Below are positions 8,301 through 18,039 of a stretch of 64,000 nt of DNA, piece after piece (the first letter of the stretch is position 1; every line of letters starts with the position of its first letter). The notes beneath the pieces are model-generated. The model was not told the DNA's origin, did no database searches, and saw nothing but the letters and a program-made list of their open reading frames with translations. Source of the stretch: Cristatella mucedo (Eukaryota > Bryozoa > Phylactolaemata > Cristatellidae). The position numbers and the translations under genes were made by a program. The stretch covers positions 1,155,001 through 1,219,000 of the forward strand of contig WPIO01000091.1 of NCBI GenBank assembly GCA_009760855.2, read 5' to 3'.

Positions 8301-11214
8301 ATGTTAGTTTCTTTTCTTTTGGCTTCTTAGTCTTAGCTGTCTCCGTTAAAGGCGAATATGTAAGCAAGTATTACTTCGTGACCGGTCAGACAGCAGCATG
8401 ATACTGCCTTGATAATCTTGTTTTCTCAAACCCTGATGCCTATCAATTGCAATATTTCAACCTGCACTCTTTTTTATGCAGTTCCTTGATGAGGATAACG
8501 ACAACCTGGTAAATTTCAAAGAATTCGCATGGTTCATCAGTGTCACAACTGCAGGAGAGCTGTATGAAAAGCTGCATCTGTTATATCAGTTGCACTTACC
8601 GCCTGCTCTTCTGTGGGAAGACTTACCTGTTGAAGCTGCTCCTGATATGAGCCGGACGTTGCCAGGTAGCTTACCACCGAACTTACCGCCACCACCGCAA
8701 CTACCAACCTTACCACCTTACCAGCTTATCTCTACTTGTGCTTTCTCAATCCTTGTGTCTGTTTCTGCATTTTCCGGTTGGGCTTGAACTTGGCATACAT
8801 TCACTTGAACATGTTTTATGTTGTCACTGGGGGGCGATTGTCGTCTTTTTTGAACTTTCAAACTGCATATTCAGGATGTGTGGTTATTGTGGTCGTCTTT
8901 ATCCGTGCTGTGTGACAGATGGACCTGATGATGGTGTTGATGCAGCTGAGTTCTTTGAACAATGCAACAAGCCAAGGGAAAAGGCAGTTTTGTCGTCGGC
9001 ATCGTCTTCACCATCCCACTCACGCGACACTGATACTGGTAGGCTATCAAAGAGCTATCTGCGTCTGCAGGTGCTTGTCTTGGTTGTGGTGCTCGTTCTT
9101 TGTGTTCGTGCAAAGATGAACTCGAATTGACACTTCGTAGGATTGTCATTGTCAAGAAAAGACCAGGAGTCAAAAGCCGTCACGAGTCGTGAACTCAAGA
9201 CCGTCCCGCGCATGAGTGAGGTGAGCCCGGCAGCAATGGGTTGTCTCTGTGAGCTGAGTATTTTTGGCGGCAGGCTCGCTCGGCCATCATCGCTTAGGTA
9301 CCAGTGGGCAAGGTGACGATATATATGCACATACTTTAGTACTTACAGTACCGCAATATGTACTTCATTACTTTGGCTTTTGAATCCTTGGAAATTTGGC
9401 ATTCTGCTTGAGACAATCGGATGAAATGCTGACAGAATGAAGTGGGTTGCCATCGAATGGCATACTCGAGTCTGCGCACATAGTAGTATGGTCGTGTGAA
9501 TTTGTAACACACGAAATTACGTTCCCCGTGGTGCTCCGGGTGAGCTGCAACTGAGACAAGCAGGCAGTTGCTAAGAGATCTGCTTGTTCTATTTGTTGTG
9601 CATACGAATTTTGTCAGGCAAATTGACGCGAGTTTGAGCCTACTGTGAGGATGCTCTCACGGGATTTATGGCTCGAATCTATTGAGTTGAGCACAATTAA
9701 GTCCTCTGGTCTAACTCTTGCCGTAGCTTACCAGCTTACAAGTTATTTAGCCCGAGTTGCTAAATGGAGTCAATACGTTATACGACAGCGTCTGAGTGCA
9801 TATGGTCATGGACATCTAGTTGCTTTCACCTTAGACCAACCTAGTAGTTGGATCTGTAAAGGTCTTTTCTTCTGATAGATTTGTTAACATTTATTCACTG
9901 TGCTCGAAGCTCAAGAGCGAATTGCGCATTAAACAGTAGGGGCATGAATTCGCCACTGAAGGGCTCTGTCTACATACTGTCTGTGCAAGTGTTTAATCAG
10001 TTTCCTTGCTGAATTCGCAAGCATGATTGCAGCGGTGACGTGGTTGCATGTTGGCATGTTGCTGATTGCAATGGTGACTTTGCATGCAGGATTGCAGTGG
10101 TGACAAGCTCTTCGAGCCATCTAGGCTCACTAACAGCGTCAGGCAGAAGCAACATTGACAGAAAGAACTTCAACGTTGAATATTTTTTGCTTGGCATGTG
10201 TCACGCTTTTTGGTACTCACGATATATTATGTAATTATATGAATATATATATATATATATGAATATATATATATATTATCTGTATATACAATTTATTTGT
10301 ATAGCGCCCCAAGAGAACTTAATCTCTGTTCAGGCGCTTCACATATGCCTCGGGGCTCGAGCTCACGACCTCAGCCAGACCTTGGCCTGGGCGAGCACCT
10401 TAACCGCTGGACCAAACCAGCTCGGCATATGCTGGGGAAAGGAAACCAGGATGCTAGCAGTTGCAGGTTTACACTCGCTGTTTGCCAATAGCATACATCT
10501 GTGGGTCTACAGCCTCTCTCCTTGGTTCTTCTATCTGGACTTAGCGTAGCAAGAGGTCTCTGCCACTCTGTCGCCTGACTCGACTTTAGACCCACCCCGT
10601 CCCACTTCTATATTTGCATTCGTAGCTCTGCTTCTGTCCATTGAAAGGCTGGATTCGACACTTGGCCGTGCTGCCTCATCCAGCCTGTTAAGCTTATGCG
10701 CACTCTTTTTTAGGCACGCTTTATACAGCTGTGGAAGACCCTGTATAGCATGTGCAGCACCAGTGGTGATGAGAGGCCTCTGTTTCATTCCATTACGGCC
10801 GTCGGTAACTTGCTGCTGCAAATTGGTGAGGTAGGCAAGCAGTTCATTGGTTCGCCCGTGGACGCAGCCATCACCGACTTCGGCAGCAGTACCGGCGCCG
10901 ACTCGGCCGGAGGGCAGCCAGCTGAAGCCGCAGCTTGCGCAGGCGAACGGTCATGTGACGGAAACGGTGCAGCGCCTGAAACAGCCCAGTCGATGCAGCT
11001 GCCGTCGAACAGCCGGCCGCGGTTAGCCGATGGCGCTGCTGGACGAAGCGACAGCGTAAATTCTCTACAGCAGGACAGATCGTGGTCGATCAATTTTGAG
11101 CAGTTCTTGGCATCCGTGCTGACGGAGCCGTCTCTTGTACAGATGCTGGACGCAAAGTCCGATCTCGAATCGGCCATCGCCAAGCTGCAAAATGGCCCGG
11201 TGCCACGTAGGTAG
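2280..11214 (+). CDS. TBC1D9: TBC1D9/TBC1D8-family Rab GAP, 3' six exons (EF-hand and C-terminal region)
   Basis: Six exons (2280-2378, 3787-3978, 8482-8665, 8919-9062, 9141-9220, 10714-11214) join in phase into about 399 codons ending at TAG 11212-11214. Family members carry two GRAM domains, a TBC Rab-GAP domain, an EF-hand and a conserved tail; the first two parts lie outside the window to the left. Visible landmarks, in order: a helix 'LSIQELEQLFLLFR', the 'CPWACGS' motif, one canonical EF-hand loop (D at 1, 3, 5 and E at 12 in DEDNDNLVNFKE), 'KLHLLYQLHLPPALL', 'RFIQLWKTLYSM', 'LLLQIGEVGKQF' and 'INFEQFLASVLTEPSLV'. All of these have counterparts in vertebrate TBC1D9/9B from memory. TBC domains accelerate GTP hydrolysis by Rab proteins in membrane traffic. 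The substrate is unknown here, and assignment to paralogue 8 versus 9 is not resolved. Introns carry many transposon relics, but no exon is broken. Confidence 0.9.
2432..2905 (-). repeat. LINE B relic, C-terminus and 3' tail
   Basis: The - strand encodes 'LLHQFQPPRALRYC', 'VPFLRLKTVGDRSFSSAGPRL' and a tail ending 'LLCEMKSAGY', the C-terminal block of LINE B (better copy at 36.1-38.6 kb). The 3' end is the family tail at 2432-2490, with repeated ATGTT/ATAAC-type pentamers. The copy begins within about 55 bp of exon A, in antisense orientation. Confidence 0.85.
3545..3688. repeat. two-copy direct repeat, period about 74 bp
   Basis: The block 'cagaatcgactaatggtatg' and its surroundings (3562-3612) recur at 3635-3686 with a few substitutions. 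Each copy is preceded by a 'ctctta.gaact'-like string. It lies just upstream of exon B and encodes nothing evident. Confidence 0.85.
3787..3978 (+). CDS. TBC1D9: TBC1D9-like exon B
   Basis: It is 64 codons, phase 0, with acceptor 'caaattcag' and a perfect donor 'gtaagt'. It contains 'RHDPSKPYYDLYKVDFNQF' and 'SLCPWACGSTPE', then the first EF-hand helix ending KAFR. The family equivalent carries the same RxDPSLPYLEQYRID...PWACG signature. Confidence 0.92.
4484..4570 (+). CDS. possible cassette exon inside the EF-hand intron
   Basis: A 29-codon open stretch is bounded by a pyrimidine-rich acceptor ending 'ccttag' and by 'gtaact'. It starts and ends in phase 0 with its neighbours and would add 'SLPEGYGAPPVPLAYRP' between KAFR and FLDEDND. 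I know of no such insert in the family, and it would split the EF-hand helix from its calcium loop. It could be a rare alternative exon or a chance match. Confidence 0.25.
4983..5062 (-). repeat. LINE A 3' tail nested in the Tc1 element
   Basis: An ATA-rich run is followed by 'cctcagagaactcaatc' and a worn GCGCTTTACATTTGCTGC, the reverse complement of the LINE A tail. The left flank is Tc1 sequence and the right flank is the transposase. The LINE insertion is therefore younger than the transposon. Confidence 0.7.
5063..5600 (+). pseudogene. Tc1/mariner transposase fragment
   Basis: The frame gives 'MKFGGGSIVVKGC', 'GVWRLHKIQGIVNQNVYLDI', a 'QHDSDPK' block and, after a frame change, a worn 'PDLNPIEQLWDE' block. 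These match the Tc1 DDE core (vKhGGgSimvWGCf ... QhDNDPKHTa ... SPDLNPIEnlW). The catalytic region is disturbed by a 34-bp internal duplication (5237-5304), frameshifts and stops, so it cannot make active transposase. Confidence 0.88.
5237..5304. repeat. 34-bp perfect-spacing tandem duplication in the transposase
   Basis: The unit beginning 'ggcagcatgacagcgatccg' occurs at 5237-5270 and again at 5271-5304 with one T/C difference. It falls exactly on the codons of the QHDSDP block and inserts a stop (tga) in frame. Confidence 0.97.
5921..7600 (-). mobile_element. hAT transposon relic, copy 1
   Basis: On the - strand, from right to left, it shows a BED-type N-terminus (7248-7448, 'SSVWEYATKRKNSN' then 'KCSLNSTTTLKN'), a middle region broken by stops, and the hAT core (6532-6831, 'FAVENLSGEDATLISADTIL', equivalent to the 'LS..yvTi..vlP' block). 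The C-terminal dimerisation part follows at 6145-6381 ('WLKSELTPFRNSG'). The left end 'agggtttctaaaaaacag' at 5925-5942 matches the inverted right end of copy 2 at 27.1 kb. I could not define the other end. Multiple stops and frameshifts make it dead. It sits in the third intron of the TBC1D9-like gene. Confidence 0.82.
7822..7847. repeat. 26-bp perfect palindrome
   Basis: The half-site 'gcacagcagacta' is followed directly by its exact reverse complement with no spacer (centre 7834/7835). It could form a cruciform, or be the joined ends of a lost mobile element. No function is visible. Confidence 0.97.
8203..8258. repeat. 28-bp tandem duplication
   Basis: The unit starting 'tgaggtaaagtcttggac' occurs at 8203-8230 and identically at 8231-8258, about 220 bp upstream of exon C. 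Identity of the copies suggests a recent slip. Confidence 0.97.
8482..8665 (+). CDS. TBC1D9: TBC1D9-like exon C (EF-hand loop)
   Basis: Acceptor 'ttttttatgcag', donor 'gtagct'; 184 bases, ending in phase 1. It begins FLDEDNDNLVNFKEF, a complete EF-hand loop with acidic or Asn residues at 1, 3, 5 and 9 and Glu at 12. Position 6 is Asn instead of the usual Gly. It continues 'LYEKLHLLYQLHLPPALL', as in family members. Reading on past 8665 gives a proline-rich string ('LPPNLPPPPQLP') that is probably intron. Confidence 0.92.
8919..9062 (+). CDS. TBC1D9: TBC1D9-like exon D
   Basis: The acceptor is 'gctgtgtgacag', and the split codon g|at restores Asp. Residues: 'DGPDDGVDAAEFFEQCNKP', a Ser-rich stretch, then 'SKSYLR'. 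The end is uncertain. A donor at 9063 ('gtctgc') keeps phase 1 and recreates 'YLRL', which vertebrate homologues have. A stronger-looking donor 'gtaggc' at 9039 also gives phase 1 but drops eight codons. Confidence 0.72.
9141..9220 (+). CDS. TBC1D9: TBC1D9-like exon E
   Basis: Acceptor 'acttcgtag', donor 'gtgagc'; 80 bases that, with one base from exon D, give 27 codons. It reads 'LSLSRKDQESKAV' then 'RELKTVPRMSE', aligning with the basic 'KDLPKLNQ' linker before 'QFIELCKTMY' in homologues. Only this frame is open, and its phase fits both neighbours. Confidence 0.72.
10240..10285. repeat. AT dinucleotide microsatellite
   Basis: Imperfect TA repeats interrupted by 'gaatatat', directly next to the SINE A copy that follows. 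Confidence 0.9.
10288..10436 (-). repeat. SINE A, tRNA-derived, with LINE-type tail
   Basis: On the - strand it starts with a tRNA-like head: A-box-like 'tggtccagcggttaaggtg' and a B-box-like 'gagctcgagccccg'. It ends in a tail 'gcgcctgaacagagattaag' that pairs with 'ctcttggggcgc'. The tail is the same hairpin that ends LINE A. It is the intron copy closest to exon F. Confidence 0.85.
10714..11214 (+). CDS. TBC1D9: TBC1D9-like terminal exon F
   Basis: Acceptor 'ctttttttag', phase 0, 166 codons plus TAG. It starts ARFIQLWKTLYSM, then 'FHSITAVGNLLLQIGEVGKQF', a poorly conserved Ala/Gly/Ser-rich stretch, and 'SWSINFEQFLASVLTEPSLV' near the end. The same two conserved blocks flank a variable acidic stretch in vertebrate TBC1D9. 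The usual family C-terminus after this block is longer; here only about 26 residues follow. Confidence 0.93.
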   Translation, partial: ARFIQLWKTLYSMCSTSGDERPLFHSITAVGNLLLQIGEVGKQFIGSPVDAAITDFGSSTGADSAGGQPAEAAACAGERSCDGNGAAPETAQSMQLPSNSRPRLADGAAGRSDSVNSLQQDRSWSINFEQFLASVLTEPSLVQMLDAKSDLESAIAKLQNGPVPRR

Positions 11215-13079
11215 CTTCAGCTCGTGGTCCGTGCACATTGCCACTGCAATCAGATGGTCAGGCTTTGCCGTGACGCACGTTGGCCAGCCTCCATGCTCGT
11301 GGTGCCCTCATATTTATGTGCCAGTGCACGTCGGTCAGCCTGCGTCTCGGCTCGCTTGCACGGGCTCTTCGTGCAGAGCTTTTTGGCAGAGCTGTGTGGC
11401 TAGTGGTGCAGGCCAACGCCATTCCACATAATTTTGAATACGCATTTGACGATGCAAGGTACTTTTTTTTTACCCCGTGCAGGCTAGCCTTTAATACTTC
11501 ATCGCCGATAACGGCTTCCTTGTCTTCAACGTCTTTTCTTTTAGTTTTCATTTATTTAAGATCTGTGGATCTCTGCGAGCCCCGAGGGATATTCTGTGGT
11601 GTGTGGCTGCACACGGCTGGGACTGCCAGCTGCATGAGCCAATCGCGTGGTGAGCAAGCAACTGCTAGAGTTATTTAGTCAATTTGCAATCCCTGTAGCA
11701 GCAGCACCCTCGCTGATTATTATAGTTGTTGGCGACCAATTAGGCACAGCAGCATTTTTATGTCAAGCTGCGCTTAGCGCCTTGCTCGTGGATGAAGCAG
11801 CACTCGAAGTCACGTGCAATACTCGAGTTGCCTCATTGAGCCGCATTCGAACATTAGAAAAATCGACAACAATTTCAATATGCCTTGAATATAGTAATAT
11901 ATACTGCATATCTGAATGAATATATATGTGCAGGTATACCATATACAAGTGTTTATTTATGCATACCTCTATACGTTTTTCGCACGCACAGTTCATACGA
12001 ATGCAGGCTTACGTTTGTGCCTTATATTTACGACTGCCTTACTTCGTTATATTGAATGGGCCACCTAATGAGTACATATTTTTTATAGTTCATAAGGTGC
12101 ATAGATTGATTGTCTTTAACAAAACGCAGCTGTACGATTTTTGTTCTTAACTGGGTCATCGATATCAGTCATCGCTCTGAACTGTCTCCGATTCGTGCCT
12201 TAGCATCTACGAAACCAGCTGGTTTCGAACCTCTACTGTATTTGCTAACCAGGTGCCATGGCCAACCGTTGAAACTTGTTTCTCAGAACTCTAATATAAG
12301 CCCTGACTCGTCTGATAATTTTGTATACGAAAAAAGAGCTTTGTTAGAAAAAGAATTGCTCTCCAAAAACGCTACTTTTTCAGAAGCCGGATGTGACCTC
12401 AGAAGCTGCTATAACAGGCGGTTGTTTCGTGCTACCGGCTAATTGCATGCAGGCATAACTGATGACGTGCAAAGTATCCCCTAATGCTATTCGACAATGC
12501 AATGCATAGATAACGTAATTGAGTGATTGTTATGTGAACAACAGAAAATATATTCGTGTGAATTGACTCTGTTATTATTCCTAGAATTCTATATATCGTC
12601 ACGTCAGATATAAAATATCAGTATTTATTTAATTTCGAATACAATTGAATGACTGTAGGCCGTCCGCGGTGGGGCTGAGTGCCAAGAAAAGATTCTATAT
12701 TGAGTGGGCATAGATCATGTGTGCAACCTCTGTGCAACGAGTTCAGTGCTCTATCGATTGAGTTATCAAGACTGGTGCCGACACTAAACGCAACTGTACG
12801 TGCGGCAATACGGATTGCAGCACCCTACCTAAACTATTGAGAATAGAAATCGTTAAACTGACGATGCCGAAGTGTAATTTTAATCGTTTTTGTCCGATGC
12901 GTGACGTTCGGCGGTTAAGCCTCATCCGTCAGACCGGACAACGATATCTATATTAGGGTCTTTTCATTTGCCACATGCTGTTCTCCTTTTAGACATCGCC
13001 TCTCAACCAAATGATGAGGGCCCATGGCATCGGCGATCATTCTGAATGCCAGCCTATAGGTAACGTCCTTAAGTTAACC
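11215..13079. other. 3' flank of the TBC1D9-like gene, no other feature
   Basis: It presumably includes the 3' UTR. I did not find a convincing AATAAA close to the stop codon. Short ORFs (11280-11678, 12110-12442) show no family resemblance. Confidence 0.4.
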
Positions 13080-13165
13080 GGTAATAATAATAATAAGAAT
13101 AAATTGTCATAGCGCCCACAAAGAACTTATTTTTTTTCTAGGCATTTAACATATGCTGTCATGAA
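13080..13165 (-). repeat. LINE A 3' tail
   Basis: TAA repeats are followed by a worn reverse-complement tail ('agcgcccacaaagaactta' ... 'ttctaggcatttaacat'). Confidence 0.75.
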
Positions 13166-13504
13166 TATAAAACTGAACTCGACGTGGGACACACTACACT
13201 TGGGGCTGGACTTGCGACTTTACTAATTTATGACGATGTAGTTCGACGGCTGTCTTAATTTAAGTACGCTCTTTGAAGACCGCTTGATGTTAAAAAGTTT
13301 TATTCAGACTGCAGTTTCCACAGCTTGCAACCATGCTCGATTCCTATCGAGGAATAGGGGAAGCCTAGCTCGGTTTAGTGGCGGAGCCTGGGGTCACTGG
13401 GACCAGGAATCACCCCCACCCCAGGGGAGCAGCGACCTGGGCCGCCTCCTAAATCGGGGCTGAATGCAGAAGCTGAGGTGGGGTAGTATGGTAAGGACAT
13501 GTCT

Positions 13505-13777
13505 TGTTTACTGCTGTGGCTTCGGCCGAAGCAGCGCCAGTGGAGTCTCACGGAGACACAGCAGGCGCTCGTTCGCGGTATACGTGACTGTCCTTTATTA
13601 CTCTCAGCGGGCACATGTCTATGGGAGCCCGATCAATCGCAGCAGACGACACGAAATGAAACCTGCACTATGAAGGCCTGACTCTGAGCCGCCTCAACGG
13701 CTTAGCTATTGGCCGCAGCAGGTGAGGCGTGTACATCAGTACCTTGTAGGTGCTTTATTTGAAAAAAGCCTGCAAAC
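13505..13777 (-). mobile_element. solo LTR of the 52-54 kb retrotransposon family
   Basis: The reverse complement aligns along its length with the LTRs at 51933-52215 and 53804-54086. Shared blocks are 'ctcacctgctgcggccaatag', 'gtcgtctgctgcgattgatc', 'gagagtaataaagga' and 'gtgtctccgtgagactcc'. Length is 273 bp against 283 bp. It begins TG and ends CA on its own strand. No internal region is attached. Confidence 0.85.
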
Positions 13778-13789
13778 ACTATGACTGCA

Positions 13790-14460
13790 CGCTGTAATTT
13801 TTCATTGCTTGCCGACCTTGTCCCCTACATTAAAATCCTGGCTCCGACGGTGGATCCGCCGATCCCTCGGTGGCTGACTAAAGATCTTACTAACTGCTTG
13901 GTTCTGTCTCGACTGAACTGCCGTAATTACGATTTTGTTGGGCTTCCGAAAAAAGCTATTATTCCTCTGCTGCTAGGGATATTTTCTGGCCGCTAGATTG
14001 GTTAATAAATTCGGGAAATTCAGCCACGAGTCTCATTTGCCAAACGAACTTCGAAGAGTCGCTGGTTGATCGGCAAATACAAAACAAAATTCTGACAACT
14101 CTGACCCACAAGTCCCGCTACGGCTTTGCTACATCATAACTCTCTGAACTGCCGAACCAGTTTCGGCCTCTTCTTGCCCTCGGTCCGCTGCGAACATAAA
14201 ATGAATTATAAATTAGCTATTCAATTCTTTTATTTCAAAGACGGTTGACGAATAAAGCTTTTGCTCTGTGGGTCCTACACTGTGCAGCACACTTCCACAG
14301 CTCGGATGGAATCTTCTCTCCTATTGCTGACTCTAGAACTTCAATTCCCGCTACGATTGGCTGATACTTGTAGTCTACTCATGCTCTCCACCACCCTCCT
14401 AGTGCAGCTGTGCTGAACTTCGCTTTCTCTCTGTCACGTGATATTAAGAATGCTGGCTAC
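13790..14460 (+). repeat. LINE B relic
   Basis: Worn protein blocks are in family order: 'YIKILAPTVDPPIPRW', 'LVLSRLNCRNYDFVGLPKKA' (cf. the 'SRLdyCN..L.GLP' block), 'LTHKSRYGF', and a C-terminal part resembling the end of the 36-38.6 kb copy. Frames are broken repeatedly. Confidence 0.65.
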
Positions 14461-15440
14461 CGTAGCGAACCGAAGGCTGCTCAGGTTTAGCTTAAGAAAA
14501 CTTGAGCGTAACGCCCAGTTAATCGATATGGCTCTGTTGGAAATACAGACGAGATGCTGCTCGGTGCTGCTTGACAACGTAGAACAATGACACTGCTGCT
14601 ACATTCACGACATACGAGCGTCGCTTCCGACTTTTTCACTACATGTCGGCGTTTCATTACGAAAGCAAACAGACTTGAATGTTGCCATAAATTAATGTCA
14701 GGTCACGCATACTACTCGCAGGGGCTCCGTGGGATGCGGGAGATACTACTTCTATCGAACGAGCGCATAAATTAGAGGGTGAATTTTACGCCTGCTATTG
14801 ATAGTTTAATCTTTCTAAAAATTTTCGCCTGCTAAGTCTCAAAGATGTGTCCAGACTATTTATCGTTTGCATTCGGGACCCCGACAAATTCGCGAACGAC
14901 AAAAGCGCGCAAGCGTAATACTAATTTTTTAAGCATTTTATTTAATTGATTTAACCGGCTTTCTGTCTTCCAAATCAATTACTACGTACCAAAATAAACA
15001 AACACTACATTGCATGGCTGGTGTGAAAGTAATAACAGTACGTCCAGTTTCGTCGTGCTTTAATAATAAAAACTCCGAATCCAGCAAATATGTTGTAAGA
15101 TTTTGGGAAGGTCAGTCAGAATTCTAGTTGAACCGTCTTTTCTGAAGCGCACTTATTTAGATGCTAATTTAATCTCGGACAGAATCTTTTGGCGTAAGGT
15201 GCAAGATTTCAATATTGCAACAAGATACCGTGGCGACGAAAATCTTCGTATGCATGTCAAAATAATTTTAGCTCCAAGTTTCGTTCCTGCAGCGGATGTT
15301 TTTGCTGCTTTTGATGAATTGAACGATGATTATCCTCCTCTAATGGCACTATTGATCAACTGCTAGGAAGGCATACACATTGGGAGACAGCTAAGAGGTC
15401 GACGTGCAAATTTAAGGTTTACTTTGCAACTGTAGAATTG
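14461..15440. other. no recognised feature
   Basis: AT-rich. The only notable ORF is 15103-15366 (87 codons, starting MGRSVRILVEPSFLKRTYLD), which I cannot assign and which lacks supporting context. Confidence 0.35.
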
Positions 15441-16714
15441 TTGGGGTCCCACAAATAAATACGATACAGCAGCAATTTCCACAATTAACGTCAAAACACT
15501 GTGATTTTGATCTCAAAATATACAGAATAGTGTTACCGGTGTACCCACAAAATTGTATACCATTTCACTTTTGCGTTTTCTTGTTTTGGTCTCATTTTAC
15601 CAGGTTCAGCTCGCCTATCTAGATATGTAAACTGCAATACAGCAGCCATTTCCACACTAGGTATTTTAAAAATCCATGGTTTTGATTCCACGTTATAGAA
15701 AAAAAAGATGCTTCACGTCCACCCACCTAATTTAATGACATTTGAAGAGCATGTTCTGTTGCTATGGCCTCTAATGGTCTGGGCCATGAAGAGGCCATAG
15801 CAATATACCGCATCAGCTTAATCGCATAAAATTTGGTGGGTTATTGGAGTTCTAAAATGCAGATCGGGCTGGATCAATGGAGACCATTGCATGAAAGTAT
15901 AGGCTATAACATGAAATGTGATTGTAAACCTGGAGTAAACTGTTTTCTATAGTAAACTATTTGCTATAGCTAGAAATCAAAACTGCAGTTGCTCGACGCT
16001 TATTGCGGAAGTTGCAATTGCATCTTAGTTGGAATATGTTGGTAGGCTGGCTGGCCCTGACCATCGGAGGCCATAGCATGAGAACGCACTGTTTTCTGTA
16101 ATGAATGCGGAATGAAAACCGCAGCTGCCCGGCGCCTATTGTGTAAATGACAGTTGTACCAAAGCTTGATTATGTACGACGGTGGCTGGCCTGGGCCATT
16201 GGAGGCCATAGCATGACTACGCAAAAGTGCCATCACATGAAATTTGATGGGTTTACCTGGAGTACTTTTCTATATCATTCGTTATCAAAACTGTCGTTGT
16301 ACGAAGCCTTTTGTGGAAATTACAGATGTGTCGCAGTTCAACTATTTAGGGCTGCTATTTGGGCCGGACCATCGGAGGTTATAGCCTGAAAACGTTCAAT
16401 CACAATCGCGTGAAATTTGGCAGTTTAAACTTGGCATAATTTTTCTATAACTCTATAATTTGTAATCAAAACGGCTGTTGTAAACAGTTTTTTGGAAAGG
16501 GCAGCTTTATCGCCTCTCGAATGTGTAAGCAGGTTGGCTGACCCGACTGGTTTGAGGCCATAGCAGGAGAACTCGCAAGCACAATTGGTGAAAATTTAAT
16601 GAATAAACCCGTAGCCCCATTCTATATAATTTGGAATTATAACAGCAGTGTTTTTCTGATGTGCATTGTGGAAATGACCGCTGTATTGCTGTATATTGCA
16701 ATTATTCGTGGGAC
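15441..16714. mobile_element. fold-back-like inverted array of about 175-bp repeats
   Basis: A unit marked by 'ggaggccatagcatga', then 'tgaaatttggtgggtttacc', 'aatcaaaactgc' and 'ttgtggaaat', recurs on + at about 16069, 16206, 16378 and 16557. It occurs in the opposite orientation in the left part (15441-15780). The two arms meet at 'gctatggcctct' / 'agaggccatagc' (15758-15800). The outer ends are also inverted copies: 'ggtcccacaaataa' on the left, 'ttattcgtgggacc' on the right. This organisation, inverted arms built of internal tandem repeats, is that of fold-back elements. It encodes nothing evident. Confidence 0.75.
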
Positions 16715-17340
16715 CAAAATGTTTGAGCTCGCGTCATCAACCACCTATCTCAGAACACCCCTAGCGGGATATTACCTTTAAGGATTAGTACACAACCTGA
16801 GCATCTAATTAAAAAATAGGCTGACACTGTAATGCTATATCAATTCTTCTAAATAGCTATACCATTTCCAAATATATTTGGAATCTGGCACAAAACACAA
16901 TGTGATTTTAGTCTTACTAAGTACAAATTTTCTTCAATAAAATACTCCAATTATTAATATCTATTTAAACTTACATCCCTTAAAATTATTTTTTTTGCGA
17001 ACTTTTCTGGGCACGCTTTTGAGTCCTGCGCACTTTTGACGGGTTACCTTTACGCTCTGCAGCTGTGTGATTCTTGAGGAGAGCCGCGATAAATGCTGCG
17101 CAGCAGCAGCAGCAGCAGCAGCAGCTGATGCCAGGGCTGTAAGTAAAAGCTGTAAGCAATCGAACCACGAATCGAGATTCAAATTGCATCCAGTCAGTCA
17201 TTGTGCCCCGCACAAGTTGAAGCTGTACCGATGGATTGGCTCGATGTGGCTCGACTAGTTGGCGGAGTGGGAAGGCTCCGAGCAGCAAGACGGAAAACGG
17301 CAGGAAACGACTCCTGAAAGCAAACAGCGAGCGCGTCATT
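16715..17340. other. no gene; short GCA microsatellite
   Basis: AT-rich to about 16985. Then comes a more mixed segment with a run of GCA triplets at 17101-17126. The runs of Ala or Cys in the ORFs here come from this triplet repeat. Confidence 0.5.
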
Positions 17341-17355
17341 TTGCTAATAAAATGA

Positions 17356-17539
17356 ATGTGGGCAGCGACGACAATAGCCGAGAAAGCACGAGCGAGTGTC
17401 GGAGTACGTCTACCGGACGACGACTTTCTTAGCTCCGACGCTGATTGGTCGCGAAAATCCAATCGACCCATACTCGAGCTGATCGAGCTCGATTTAACGC
17501 TAAGCGTAACCCTCGCCGTCTTTGGGGTAGCACCACCAG
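17356..17539 (+). CDS. possible first coding exon, unknown product
   Basis: From ATG 17356 an open frame with codons such as gac, ctc and gag reads 'MWAATTIAEKARASVGV', 'PDDDFLSSDADWSRKSN' and 'LELIELDLTLSVTLAVFGV'. It then meets a donor-like 'cag|gtaggt' at about 17540. The stretch is GC-rich compared with its surroundings. An overlapping ATG at 17352 is out of frame, and the opposite strand is also open, so coding status is unproven. No downstream exon was identified. Confidence 0.25.
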
Positions 17540-18039
17540 GTAGGTCCAAGGTGTTCGCTCCTCGACCAATCGATTCTGGTCATGGATTCAAGTCCTTCTA
17601 AGGCCTAAGTGCGTCGGCGGCCGGCGAAGTGCCTCTGAGGCTCTTCTTCTGCCGGTATATACAGCGTAAATGAGGCTGTTGAATTGGCCTTGACATTTTT
17701 GTAGCGTAGGGTCTCGGCGGCGGGTACGCCGAAGCGTGTAGCGCGTCAACCGCTGTCCACGCTCTCACACTTCTCTGGGGGGGGGGGGAATTACCGACCA
17801 AATCAACGCAGTTAGTGGCACGACTAACGAAAAGGTAGAAATAGACTCTTGTCGGACGTTCCCAGTGGTAGAGTGGCGGGAAGTTGTCTTCACTCGTTGG
17901 CGAGCGTTTCCTCAACTCTCCTAGCAACAACAACAACTGCAACAAGCAACAGCTGCAGCTACGACTACACCGTCTAGCGACAGAGTCGTGATGGCTTTTC
18001 CGGATCTTTTCCACTCTCAAAATTCATGCTCTTAGAAAT

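Noticed and set aside
10785-11183. - strand ORF of 132 codons
   Set aside because: Antisense shadow of the conserved terminal exon of the TBC1D9-like gene.
16986-17549. - strand ORF of 187 codons with an eight-Cys run
   Set aside because: The Cys run is the GCA triplet repeat read backwards; the remainder shows no family resemblance.
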